NCBI GenBank assembly: GCA_021796155.1
Contig: JAJYOO010000184.1
Coordinates: forward strand, 1-5,763
Direction: 5' to 3'
Source: Chloroflexota bacterium
GTDB lineage: Bacteria; Chloroflexota; Anaerolineae; Anaerolineales; Villigracilaceae
Length of the DNA: 5,763 nucleotides
A program made the translations under genes and the position numbers. The number at the start of each line of letters is the position of its first letter. The stretch's first letter is position 1. The notes beneath the pieces were generated by a model. It was not told the origin of the DNA. It saw only the letters and a program-made list of their open reading frames with translations, and did no database searches. This document shows positions 1-5,025 of the stretch, piece by piece.

Positions 1-277
1 TTTCTTTTTCGCGGTTTTCGATTTTTGGATCCAAATCCGAGACATCGGCTTCAGCCAACGCGTGAAGTTCCGCATCGCTCTCGGACTCGAGGATGGCTTT
101 GGCTTCATCCAGGCTTTTCAGCGCCTGACGATACTCGCGCGCCTTCGCGACGATGGTTTCCAAATCGACGCGTTCCTTATTGATCTCTGCTGCGCGCTGA
201 TAATTTGAACCCACTTCGAGCAGTTCATTGCCGAGTTGTTCGTAGCGTTCTTCAATTCCCTGTAATTTGTCGAGCAT
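1..277 (-). CDS. prfA: Peptide chain release factor 1 (RF1), N-terminal part, cut by window edge
   Basis: RF1 recognises UAA and UAG stop codons on the ribosome and triggers release of the finished protein. Only the first 92 codons are here; the GGQ and PxT motifs would lie beyond position 1. The visible protein starts MLDKLQGIEERYEQLGNEL, the standard RF1 opening, and continues with the charged helical stretch (EINKERVDLETIVAKARE, then a Leu/Glu/Ala-rich helix) of the RF1 N-terminal domain. The ATG at 277-275 matches the usual RF1 start, with a modest purine-rich site (AAGAGA) about 5 nt upstream. RF2 is unlikely because its N-terminus differs and normally carries a programmed frameshift. 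The gene has its own promoter (373-381) and a hairpin-forming leader. Family is confident; function follows from family knowledge. Confidence 0.9.
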   Translation of the reverse strand, partial: MLDKLQGIEERYEQLGNELLEVGSNYQRAAEINKERVDLETIVAKAREYRQALKSLDEAKAILESESDAELHALAEADVSDLDPKIENREKE

Positions 278-292
278 AGTTTCTCTTTTCAC

Positions 293-350
293 CACAAAGG
301 ACACGAAGGACACAAAGTTAGAACCTTTGTGTTCCGTTGTGTCCTTCGTG
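293..350. repeat. Imperfect inverted repeat in the prfA leader
   Basis: The left arm (293-317) and right arm (325-350) pair over about 25 bp with three mismatches and one bulged base, around a 7-nt loop (318-324). Each arm is built from a short repeated unit of the form GGACACRAA. This CACAAAGGACACGAAGGACAC style is, from memory, a familiar dispersed intergenic repeat in environmental bacteria. It lies wholly between the prfA promoter and the prfA start, so prfA mRNA should carry it as a long hairpin. There is no T-run after it on the minus strand, so it is not a typical terminator. Confidence 0.8.
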
Positions 351-372
351 TTCAAGTTTCTTCAGCGGCAAG

Positions 373-381
373 ATTATACCA
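373..381 (-). promoter_or_regulatory. Extended -10 promoter for prfA
   Basis: On the minus strand this reads TGGTATAAT: a perfect TATAAT with a TG one base upstream (extended -10). No good -35 is visible 16-18 bp further up, which extended -10 promoters can tolerate. It lies 7 bp past the end of the DUF190 stop codon and predicts transcription starting near 366, giving prfA a leader of about 90 nt that contains the inverted repeat. It implies prfA is not solely dependent on the upstream cluster. Confidence 0.6.
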
Positions 382-388
382 GAGCGAT

Positions 389-742
389 TTACTTATCTAC
401 TTCCCCGCCGCGATATACGCGGACTTGGACTTTTTCAACCGTCGCCAGGATTCCACGTTTGATCTGGCTGTCAGCGAATTTCAAAAAATCTTCGATCTTG
501 TCCTTGCTATCCACGATCTCGATCACGATGGGCAGGTCTTCAGAGAGGCGCTCGATCTTGAAAGTGTGAATCACTTTGGAATGAGCGCCAAAGCCCATCA
601 TCCCGCGTAGAACCGTGGCTCCGGCCATGCCGCGCGCTTTGGCCTGGGTCACGAGCCATTCGTAGAGTAGCTTGCCATCCATCTTATCGCTCTCACCGAT
701 GAAAATCCGCAGCAGATAGCCCTCTTCCGGAATCGTAGTCAT
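389..742 (-). CDS. DUF190 family protein (CrcB-associated)
   Basis: A 117-residue cytoplasmic protein of the DUF190 family (Pfam PF02641). Recognisable blocks are EEGYLLRIFIGESDK near the N-terminus, then GKLLYEWLVTQAKARG, AGATVLRGMMGFGAHSKVIHT, LSEDLPIVIEIVD and, near the end, a VEKVQV strand. As I recall, the family has a PII-like (ferredoxin-like) fold and often sits beside crcB; its biochemical role is not established. The start at 742 is chosen over an upstream in-frame start at 826 because residue 1 from 742 matches the family opening, a GGAG site (751-748) lies 5 nt upstream, and the longer version would overlap most of the crcB 3' end with non-family sequence. Only one base separates it from the crcB stop, and its ribosome site is inside crcB, so coupled translation with the fluoride channel is likely. 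A regulatory or accessory role for CrcB is inference. Confidence 0.9.
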   Translation of the reverse strand: MTTIPEEGYLLRIFIGESDKMDGKLLYEWLVTQAKARGMAGATVLRGMMGFGAHSKVIHTFKIERLSEDLPIVIEIVDSKDKIEDFLKFADSQIKRGILATVEKVQVRVYRGGEVDK

Positions 743-743
743 G

Positions 744-1127
744 TTATCTCCAGATCCAATAGGCAATGGCGCGTCCGAGCCAGACCGCGCCCAAACCAAG
801 GATAACTTGTATACCGACGTTTGCAATAGCCGGTAAGTTTTGGCCGTCGCGGAATAAGTTCATGCTTTCATTTGCGAACGATGAGAAGGTCGTAAACCCG
901 CCCAACACACCAACAAAAACCAACGCACGCGTCTCAGCCGTGAACACATTGCGCGAGTCGGCCAGTTGCGAGAGAAAACCAATCACCAGGCATCCAACCA
1001 AATTGACAGCCATCGTGCCGAACGGAAATGTTACATTTTGAGTCCATTGCTGGACAACGCCGCTGAACCAGTAACGCAAAACTGAGCCGACGAATCCTCC
1101 GGCTCCCACTAACAGGAATTTGCCCAT
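744..1127 (-). CDS. crcB: Fluoride channel/exporter CrcB (FluC)
   Basis: A 127-residue integral membrane protein that lets fluoride leave the cytoplasm; in this family it works as an antiparallel dual-topology dimer. The protein has the four expected helices (about 3-25, 36-55, 66-84 with a break, 98-124). Signature motifs are GAGGFVGSVLRYW (residues 8-20), the pore Asn42 in FGTMAVNLVGCL, and GGFTTFSSF (76-84), whose Phe81 and Phe84 match the fluoride-lining Phe box. Length is typical. The ATG at 1127 gives the usual MGKxxLVGxGG opening; no strong Shine-Dalgarno is visible, consistent with coupling to the small ORF that ends 4 nt upstream. DUF190 follows after 1 nt. No fluoride (crcB-motif) riboswitch is recognisable upstream in the window, so control may be through the shared operon promoter. 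Confidence 0.95.
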   Translation of the reverse strand: MGKFLLVGAGGFVGSVLRYWFSGVVQQWTQNVTFPFGTMAVNLVGCLVIGFLSQLADSRNVFTAETRALVFVGVLGGFTTFSSFANESMNLFRDGQNLPAIANVGIQVILGLGAVWLGRAIAYWIWR

Positions 1128-1131
1128 TGCA

Positions 1132-1254
1132 TTACAACTTTATGAAAAGTGAAAGAATAAATGAAAGAACAATGACCAGCGTCAATACCGTGAAGATGAT
1201 TTGACTCGTGCTTGGACGATTTGTCTTTTTTGTTTGCGTCTTGCTTCTTGCCAT
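1132..1254 (-). CDS. Small single-pass membrane protein, 40 residues
   Basis: A short gene between the response regulator and crcB. The ATG at 1254-1252 directly follows the response regulator stop (TAA 1257-1255) with no gap, and its own TAA (1134-1132) lies 4 nt before the crcB ATG. The protein begins MARSKTQTKKTNRPSTS, with basic residues R3, K5, K9, K10 and R13. Residues about 18-38 form one hydrophobic helix (IIFTVLTLVIVLSFILSL), and the tail is IKL. The charge pattern predicts the N-terminus inside. An AAAGG lies about 10 nt upstream of the start. Function is unknown; I recall similar tiny basic-plus-helix proteins in Anaerolineae but cannot name a family. Support is the tight packing and the clean membrane helix; codon statistics on 40 codons prove little. 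Confidence 0.65.
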   Translation of the reverse strand: MARSKTQTKKTNRPSTSQIIFTVLTLVIVLSFILSLFIKL

Positions 1255-1641
1255 TTATAACAGACCTTTCTGATGTTTCTGGAAGGCCGCGTTCATGACC
1301 TTCTCTAATTCTTCGATTGTAACCGGCTTGGACACATAACCATCCGCGCCGAGCGCAAGCGCCTTGTCAACAGTCACATCCGCGGCTTCCGTGGAAAGCA
1401 TAACGATGGGCATATCATTCCAATCGCCGCGGCGCCGTAGAAATTCCAGCATATCTAGTCCGGTGACTTCGGGCATGTTGATATCGAGGATGAGTAGGTC
1501 CGGCTGATTACCTTTCGCAAAAGCCGCGGCTGCCGAACGCGCACTGAGATACGACGTCACTTCGCAGTTGAGCAATTTCAGCATCAACCGGATGGCGCGG
1601 ATCATTTCTTCGTCGTCGTCTACAATCCAAATTTGTTTCAT
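1255..1641 (-). CDS. Single-domain response regulator (CheY-like receiver)
   Basis: A 128-residue protein made only of a receiver domain, so it should act by phosphorylation-dependent protein contact rather than DNA binding. The acidic pocket is D8-D9-D10 in WIVDDDEEM; the phospho-acceptor is D53 in LLILDINMPEVTG; the switch residue is S83 in VMLSTEA; the conserved Lys is K105 in YVSKP. All phosphorylation residues are present. No histidine kinase is in the window, so the partner is unknown. The ATG at 1641 gives the standard start (MKQIWIVDDDEE). No clear Shine-Dalgarno is seen. The stop abuts the ATG of the small membrane protein, placing it at the head of the cluster with crcB and DUF190. 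Upstream is a repeat-rich gap after uvrC, so I cannot tell whether it has its own promoter or reads through from uvrC. Confidence 0.92.
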   Translation of the reverse strand: MKQIWIVDDDEEMIRAIRLMLKLLNCEVTSYLSARSAAAAFAKGNQPDLLILDINMPEVTGLDMLEFLRRRGDWNDMPIVMLSTEAADVTVDKALALGADGYVSKPVTIEELEKVMNAAFQKHQKGLL

Positions 1642-1649
1642 AATCTTAT

Positions 1650-1736
1650 CGGTCGAACAAGTCTTGCAGTCTTACAAGTCTGACATGCCGGACTTGTTGA
1701 CCTGTTCGACTTCTCGACTTGTCAGACCTGCCGACC
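1650..1736. repeat. Nested inverted repeats between uvrC and the response regulator gene
   Basis: Almost the whole gap between uvrC and the response regulator consists of variants of a GACTTGT / ACAAGTC word. The outer arms GTCGAACAAGTC (1652-1663) and GACCTGTTCGAC (1699-1710) are complementary at 11 of 12 positions. Inside them ACAAGTC (1674-1680) and GACTTGT (1691-1697) pair perfectly. A further GACTTGTC lies at 1716-1723, and the ends (CGGTCG near 1650, CCGACC at 1731-1736) are also nearly complementary. This looks like a dispersed extragenic palindromic element. There is no T-run on the minus strand, so it is not a standard terminator, though the folded RNA could affect uvrC 3' end stability. 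Confidence 0.7.
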
Positions 1737-1737
1737 T

Positions 1738-3606
1738 TCATTCCAAATGTGCCTTGATAGATTGCGCCGCGTTTTCCGGAACAACAGCCTTCAACTCCTC
1801 GATGCTTGCTTCTCTAATCTTATCCACAGAACCGAAATGTTTCAAGAGCGCTTTTCGGCGCGTCGGGCCGATGCCGGGGATTGAATCCAACTGCGAAGCC
1901 ATGCCTAACTTCGTCCGTTTCTTGCGATGCGCGGTGATGCCGTAACGATGCGCCTCGTCGCGGATGCGTTGGACAAGATAAAGCGCCTGTGAATGTCGCG
2001 GCAGCATCAACGACTCAGATTTATTCGGGAAGAAAATTTCCTCCTGTTGTTTTGCAAGGCCGACAACCGGGACTTTGCCGGATAATCCAGCCTTCTCCAG
2101 GACGCCGACCGCGCGTCCAAGCTGGCCTTTGCCACCGTCAATGATGATGAGATCGGGCAGGAAGGAGAACGACGCGTCCGGCTTGGACCCGGGTTGGTCT
2201 GCCGTTTCCTGGGCGGATTTCCATCTGCGAAATCGACGCGTTAACATCTCCTCCATCGAAGCGAAATCATCCGGCGCGCCGACGACGCTTTCGATGTTGA
2301 ATTTGCGATACATACTCTTCGCTGGCACGCCTTGTTCAAACACAACCATTGCACCAATGATAGCCGTGCCCTGTGTGTTGGAAATGTCATAACACTCGAT
2401 GCGATTTGGCGGCGCCGGTAATTGCAATGCTGACTGTAATTCCGCCAATGCTTGTTCCTGTTTGTGCGTATCGGCTTGCCACTGCGCGCGCAACGCAGAT
2501 AACGTTTCCGACGCGTTCTCTGCTGCCATTTTTACAAGATCATGCGGCTGTCCCTTCTTCGGGACGAAGAATTCCACCTTTTCGCCACCGCGCCGCGATC
2601 TCATCCATTGGCCGATGATCTTCGCTTCCTCGATTTCGATTTCCTGCGGCAGCATTACTTGCTGCGGAACGTTAGCTGCTTCGGCGTAAAACTGTTTTAC
2701 AAATTCCGCCATTACTTCGGAGTCACCAGTATCTTCCGTGCCTTCCAAAATAAAATATTCGCGTCCGATCAACTTTCCATTGCGGATGAAAAATATTTGC
2801 ACGCAGGCTTCGCCGTCCGAGCGTGCCATGGCGAGAACATCCGAGTCTTTGTAGTCAGTTGCGAATACAACCTTTTGTCGTTCGATGATCGCTTCAATCG
2901 CTTTGAGTTGGTCACGCAACGCCGCAGCTTTTTCAAAACGCATTTCATCTGCGGCTTTTTGCATTTCATTTTGCATACGCGTGACGATCTCTTCGCTGTG
3001 TCCGCTGAGGAAAGCCATCAGGTCAGAAATCATTTGACGGTATCCGGCCTGGTTGACCGCGCCGATGCAGGGCGCGGTACACAGCTTGATGTCGTAGTAA
3101 AGACACGCCCGTTTATCCTGCCCGGTGATCTCGCGGTCACAAGTCAAATATGGGAAGATTCGGCGAAGCACATCCAGCGTTTGATAAACCGCCCACGCCG
3201 ACGTATACGGCCCGAAATAACGCGAGCCATCTTCGACCATTTGCCGCGTCACGGTGACTTTTGGAAACGGGTCGGCCCAATGAACTTTGATGTACGGATA
3301 ACGTTTGTCATCCTTAAGCCGAACGTTGAATTTGGGGCGGTGCTTCTTGATGAGATTCATCTCGAGGATCAATGCCTCGAGCTCCGAGCCGACTAAAATC
3401 CACTCGATGTTCGCGATCTCGCGCACGAGCCGACGCGTCTTCGCATCGTGACTTGCATCCGCGTGAAAATACGAGCGGACGCGGTTCCGCAAGTTGATGG
3501 CTTTGCCAACATAGATTACATCGCCCGCGACGTTGCGATAAATATAGCAACCGGGCTTGGTCGGGAGTGTGGCAAGGATGCCTTGGATGTGTTCGGCAAT
3601 TTCCAT
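1738..3606 (-). CDS. uvrC: Excinuclease ABC subunit C (UvrC)
   Basis: The nuclease of UvrABC nucleotide excision repair, cutting on both sides of a DNA lesion once UvrB is loaded. Numbering here is from a possible TTG start at 3615 (625 residues). The GIY-YIG nuclease domain is residues about 17-96 (GCYIY, VIYVGKA with Y35, then R43). Four cysteines C159, C171, C179 and C183 have the spacing CX11CX7CX3C seen at the E. coli UvrC iron-sulphur site. The UVR helix pair that binds UvrB is about 205-245. The RNase H-like 5' nuclease has D410 (ECYDIS), D493 (IIDGGKGQ) and H556 (DEAHRYG). Helix-hairpin-helix DNA-binding motifs fill 575-622 (SIPGIGPTRRKALLKHFGS). A polar linker at about 465-486 interrupts the nuclease domain just before the D493 block. 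I prefer the ATG at 3606 (622 residues); the TTG at 3615 has a GAG 5 nt upstream and remains possible. Full length and intact. Confidence 0.96.
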   Translation of the reverse strand: MEIAEHIQGILATLPTKPGCYIYRNVAGDVIYVGKAINLRNRVRSYFHADASHDAKTRRLVREIANIEWILVGSELEALILEMNLIKKHRPKFNVRLKDDKRYPYIKVHWADPFPKVTVTRQMVEDGSRYFGPYTSAWAVYQTLDVLRRIFPYLTCDREITGQDKRACLYYDIKLCTAPCIGAVNQAGYRQMISDLMAFLSGHSEEIVTRMQNEMQKAADEMRFEKAAALRDQLKAIEAIIERQKVVFATDYKDSDVLAMARSDGEACVQIFFIRNGKLIGREYFILEGTEDTGDSEVMAEFVKQFYAEAANVPQQVMLPQEIEIEEAKIIGQWMRSRRGGEKVEFFVPKKGQPHDLVKMAAENASETLSALRAQWQADTHKQEQALAELQSALQLPAPPNRIECYDISNTQGTAIIGAMVVFEQGVPAKSMYRKFNIESVVGAPDDFASMEEMLTRRFRRWKSAQETADQPGSKPDASFSFLPDLIIIDGGKGQLGRAVGVLEKAGLSGKVPVVGLAKQQEEIFFPNKSESLMLPRHSQALYLVQRIRDEAHRYGITAHRKKRTKLGMASQLDSIPGIGPTRRKALLKHFGSVDKIREASIEELKAVVPENAAQSIKAHLE

Positions 3607-3655
3607 TGCAGGCAATTTTACTCGTATCTGTTATCGGCCATAGGTGTTTTGGGCT

Positions 3656-3661
3656 ATTGTA
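3656..3661 (-). promoter_or_regulatory. Possible -10 of the uvrC promoter
   Basis: On the minus strand this reads TACAAT, five of six to the consensus, about 50 nt upstream of the uvrC start. No convincing -35 is seen 17 bp further upstream, so support is weak. It overlaps the -35 of the divergent promoter for the Yip1-like gene and the left arm of the TTGTAA/TTACAA dyad, so the two promoters would compete if both are real. Confidence 0.3.
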
Positions 3662-3673
3662 ATCGTCTTACAA
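3657..3673. promoter_or_regulatory. Dyad TTGTAA-N5-TTACAA, candidate operator
   Basis: A perfect 6-bp inverted repeat, TTGTAA (3657-3662) and TTACAA (3668-3673) with the 5-nt spacer TCGTC, spans 17 bp. Its left arm is the -35 of the plus-strand promoter and its right arm lies in the spacer, the place where a dimeric repressor would block polymerase. It also covers the possible uvrC -10. The arms are short and AT-rich, so chance is a real alternative. Confidence 0.35.
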
Positions 3674-3685
3674 AAATGCTATAAG
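3657..3685 (+). promoter_or_regulatory. Sigma70-type promoter for the Yip1-like gene
   Basis: TTGTAA (3657-3662, four of six to TTGACA) and TATAAG (3680-3685, five of six to TATAAT) are separated by 17 bp, the ideal spacing. Transcription would begin near 3692, giving a leader of about 25 nt with a strong ribosome site. This is the only well-spaced pair in the gap upstream of the gene. Confidence 0.6.
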
Positions 3686-3705
3686 CAACAAAACCATTAT
3701 TTCAG

Positions 3706-3711
3706 AGGAGG
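3706..3711 (+). promoter_or_regulatory. Strong Shine-Dalgarno of the Yip1-like gene
   Basis: AGGAGG with 5 nt (CTCTT) before the ATG at 3717. It is the only perfect full-length ribosome site in the window; the other genes have weak or coupled sites, so this gene is probably translated efficiently from its own transcript. Confidence 0.85.
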
Positions 3712-3716
3712 CTCTT

Positions 3717-4445
3717 ATGAACCAAATGCCCGGCACCGGGATACCGCCTATGATGTCCAGCGGCCCCAAATCTTTTTTCCAAATCTGGATAGATGCATTA
3801 ACAAAGCCCAACGAAGCAACTTTCGCTGAACTGGCGGCTTCACCAAATGCAAAATCAAGCACTGCGTATCTGTGGGTTTTTGTTGGTTTCCTCATTGAGT
3901 TTTTCCTATCATTTCTTGTCCCACAGAGAGCGCTTGGAAGCATGTTGTCGCAATATGGAATCAGCACGGGACAACAGGTGGGCGGCGGTCTGGTTGGCAC
4001 GGTGGTGAGTCTGATCTGCGGTGCTCCCATTCTCGCTCTGATCGGTACCCTCTTTTTTGCCATCGGAGTGGCGCTCGTCCAATGGATCGCAAAAATGTTT
4101 GGCGGCAGGGGAACCAACGCGCAATTAGCGTATGCCTGGGCCGCTTTCGCCGCGCCGTTCTCGATAGTTGCAGGCGTGTTTAGCCTGTTGGCGGCGATTC
4201 CGTTTGTGGGACTGTGCTTCAATATCTTGCTCTTTATTCTTTCAATCTATGTCATCGTGCTCGAAGTGATTGCAGTCAAAGGTGTCAACCAATTTGGTTG
4301 GGGCGGGGCGCTGGGCGCCGTGTTCATTCCAGGTCTGGTAATCGGATTCTTGTGCGCCTGCATCGTCATTGTCTCGCTTATGGCCCTGGGTCCGGTCATC
4401 GGCAACGTGTTCAGCACGATCAATCAGAGCCTGACCGCTCCGTAA
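3717..4445 (+). CDS. Yip1-family multi-pass membrane protein
   Basis: A 242-residue membrane protein with no enzyme motif. A short Pro/Met/Gly-rich N-terminus is followed by an amphipathic block, FFQIWIDALTKPNEATFAEL (residues 20-39), a pattern I associate with bacterial Yip1-domain proteins (PF04893), where W-x-x-x-L-x-x-P precedes the first helix. Hydrophobic segments are about 48-69, 93-125 (long, perhaps kinked or two helices), 137-160, 164-186 and 196-224, so five or six passes. The segment AQLAYAWAAFAAPFSIVAGV matches the conserved Yip1 region where Tyr/Pro-bearing helices pack. Bacterial members have no established function; eukaryotic Yip1 proteins act in membrane traffic, which should not be transferred. 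The start is fixed by AGGAGG 5 nt upstream. It is a monocistronic unit with a promoter at 3657-3685 and a terminator at 4469-4499. Membrane character is sure; the family name is fairly likely. Confidence 0.85.
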   Translation: MNQMPGTGIPPMMSSGPKSFFQIWIDALTKPNEATFAELAASPNAKSSTAYLWVFVGFLIEFFLSFLVPQRALGSMLSQYGISTGQQVGGGLVGTVVSLICGAPILALIGTLFFAIGVALVQWIAKMFGGRGTNAQLAYAWAAFAAPFSIVAGVFSLLAAIPFVGLCFNILLFILSIYVIVLEVIAVKGVNQFGWGGALGAVFIPGLVIGFLCACIVIVSLMALGPVIGNVFSTINQSLTAP

Positions 4446-4468
4446 TATTCAACAATACAGAACAACAT

Positions 4469-4499
4469 AAAAACCTTCCGCATTTGCGGGAGGTTTTTT
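4469..4499 (+). terminator. Rho-independent terminator after the Yip1-like gene
   Basis: The stem CCTTCCGC (4474-4481) pairs with GCGGGAGG (4486-4493), with one G-T wobble, around a 4-nt ATTT loop; five A-T pairs extend it through 4469-4473 and 4494-4498. The six T residues at 4494-4499 form the plus-strand U-tract. It starts about 24 nt after the Yip1-like stop codon. The A-run on the other side could give weak termination on the minus strand, but no minus-strand gene ends there. Confidence 0.88.
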
Positions 4500-4502
4500 G
4501 CT

Positions 4503-4508
4503 TATAAT
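4503..4508 (+). promoter_or_regulatory. -10 box of pncC, suggesting a leaderless transcript
   Basis: A perfect TATAAT begins 4 nt after the terminator T-run. Counting about 7 nt downstream places the transcription start at roughly 4515-4516, on the A of the ATG at 4516. A TG lies two bases upstream of the hexamer, one base off an ideal extended -10, and no good -35 exists because that position falls in the terminator stem and loop. The match and spacing suggest a leaderless mRNA; the missing -35 lowers confidence. Confidence 0.55.
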
Positions 4509-4515
4509 GGCGGCT

Positions 4516-5025
4516 ATGACAAAACCAGAAAATCAACTTGGAGATTTATTGCGGTCGCAAGGATTAAAACTTGTCACCGCCGAATCCTGCACTGGCGGGT
4601 TAATTGCAAATCGCATCACGGATGTGCCCGGATCGTCGGACTATTTTCTCGGCGGAATCGTGGCGTACGCGTACGAAGCCAAAGTCGCGCTGTTGAACGT
4701 TTCATGGGACACATTGCATACGTACGGAGCAGTCAGCCGCGAGACCGTTTTGGAGATGGCACGAGGCGCGCGCAAAGCATTGGGCGCGGGACTTGCCATT
4801 TCGGTCAGCGGCATCGCGGGACCCGGAGGCGGCTTGCCGAACAAACCGGTCGGGACAACGTGGTTTGGCTTATCCGCTGAAGATGGTGAATGGGCGCGGA
4901 TTTACTGCTTTGATGGTGATCGTTTGCAAAATAAATCTTCCTCCGCAGACGCCGCACTACAAATGGTTTTAGATTATCTCAATGGTTCGCATCAGCTTGA
5001 GGGAGATCGCCGAAAGCAATCATGA
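4516..5025 (+). CDS. pncC: Nicotinamide-nucleotide amidase (CinA C-terminal domain family)
   Basis: Predicted to hydrolyse NMN to nicotinate mononucleotide and ammonia, returning the NMN made by NAD-dependent DNA ligase to NAD synthesis in the cytoplasm. This is the stand-alone amidase domain (PF02464), 169 residues from this start, slightly long because of a polar tail ([14 protein letters not shown]). Motifs in order: TAESCTGGL (residues 21-29) with the nucleophile Ser24; [11 protein letters not shown] ending in Lys56, which aligns with the conserved Lys of Yx[28 protein letters not shown]; and a Cys-Phe-x-Gly-Asp-Arg block. The N of NEAK is replaced by Tyr. There is no N-terminal CinA/MoaB-like domain, so 'cinA' would be misleading. 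I chose ATG 4516 because the TATAAT at 4503-4508 overlaps the alternative ATG at 4507; that longer form would use GGGAGG in the terminator arm, 13 nt away. Its stop overlaps the next start as ATGA, indicating an operon. Confidence 0.92.
   Translation: MTKPENQLGDLLRSQGLKLVTAESCTGGLIANRITDVPGSSDYFLGGIVAYAYEAKVALLNVSWDTLHTYGAVSRETVLEMARGARKALGAGLAISVSGIAGPGGGLPNKPVGTTWFGLSAEDGEWARIYCFDGDRLQNKSSSADAALQMVLDYLNGSHQLEGDRRKQS

Noticed and set aside
293..350. Rho-independent terminator for the crcB-DUF190 cluster
   Set aside because: The hairpin is long but lacks a following T-run on the minus strand, and it lies downstream of the prfA -10, so it belongs to the prfA leader.
267..610. Plus-strand open frames over the prfA start, the repeat and DUF190
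   Set aside because: They cross the inverted repeat and run antisense to DUF190; the peptide TTKDTKDTK is just the translated repeat.
743..826. N-terminal extension of the DUF190 gene (28 extra residues)
   Set aside because: It lies within the coding 3' end of crcB, has no family similarity, and the ATG at 742 has a good ribosome site and the normal family N-terminus.
1650..1736. CRISPR array
   Set aside because: The repeated words are short, inverted relative to each other and unevenly spaced; there are no regular repeat-spacer units and no cas genes.
2542..3396. Open frame of 284 codons on the plus strand opposite uvrC
   Set aside because: It lies entirely antisense to a full-length, motif-complete UvrC. 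Its translation is low in recognisable motifs and looks like a codon-bias shadow.
3668..4222. Minus-strand open frame of 184 codons opposite the Yip1-like gene
   Set aside because: It is antisense to a gene with its own promoter, strong ribosome site and terminator; the translation has no coherent domain.
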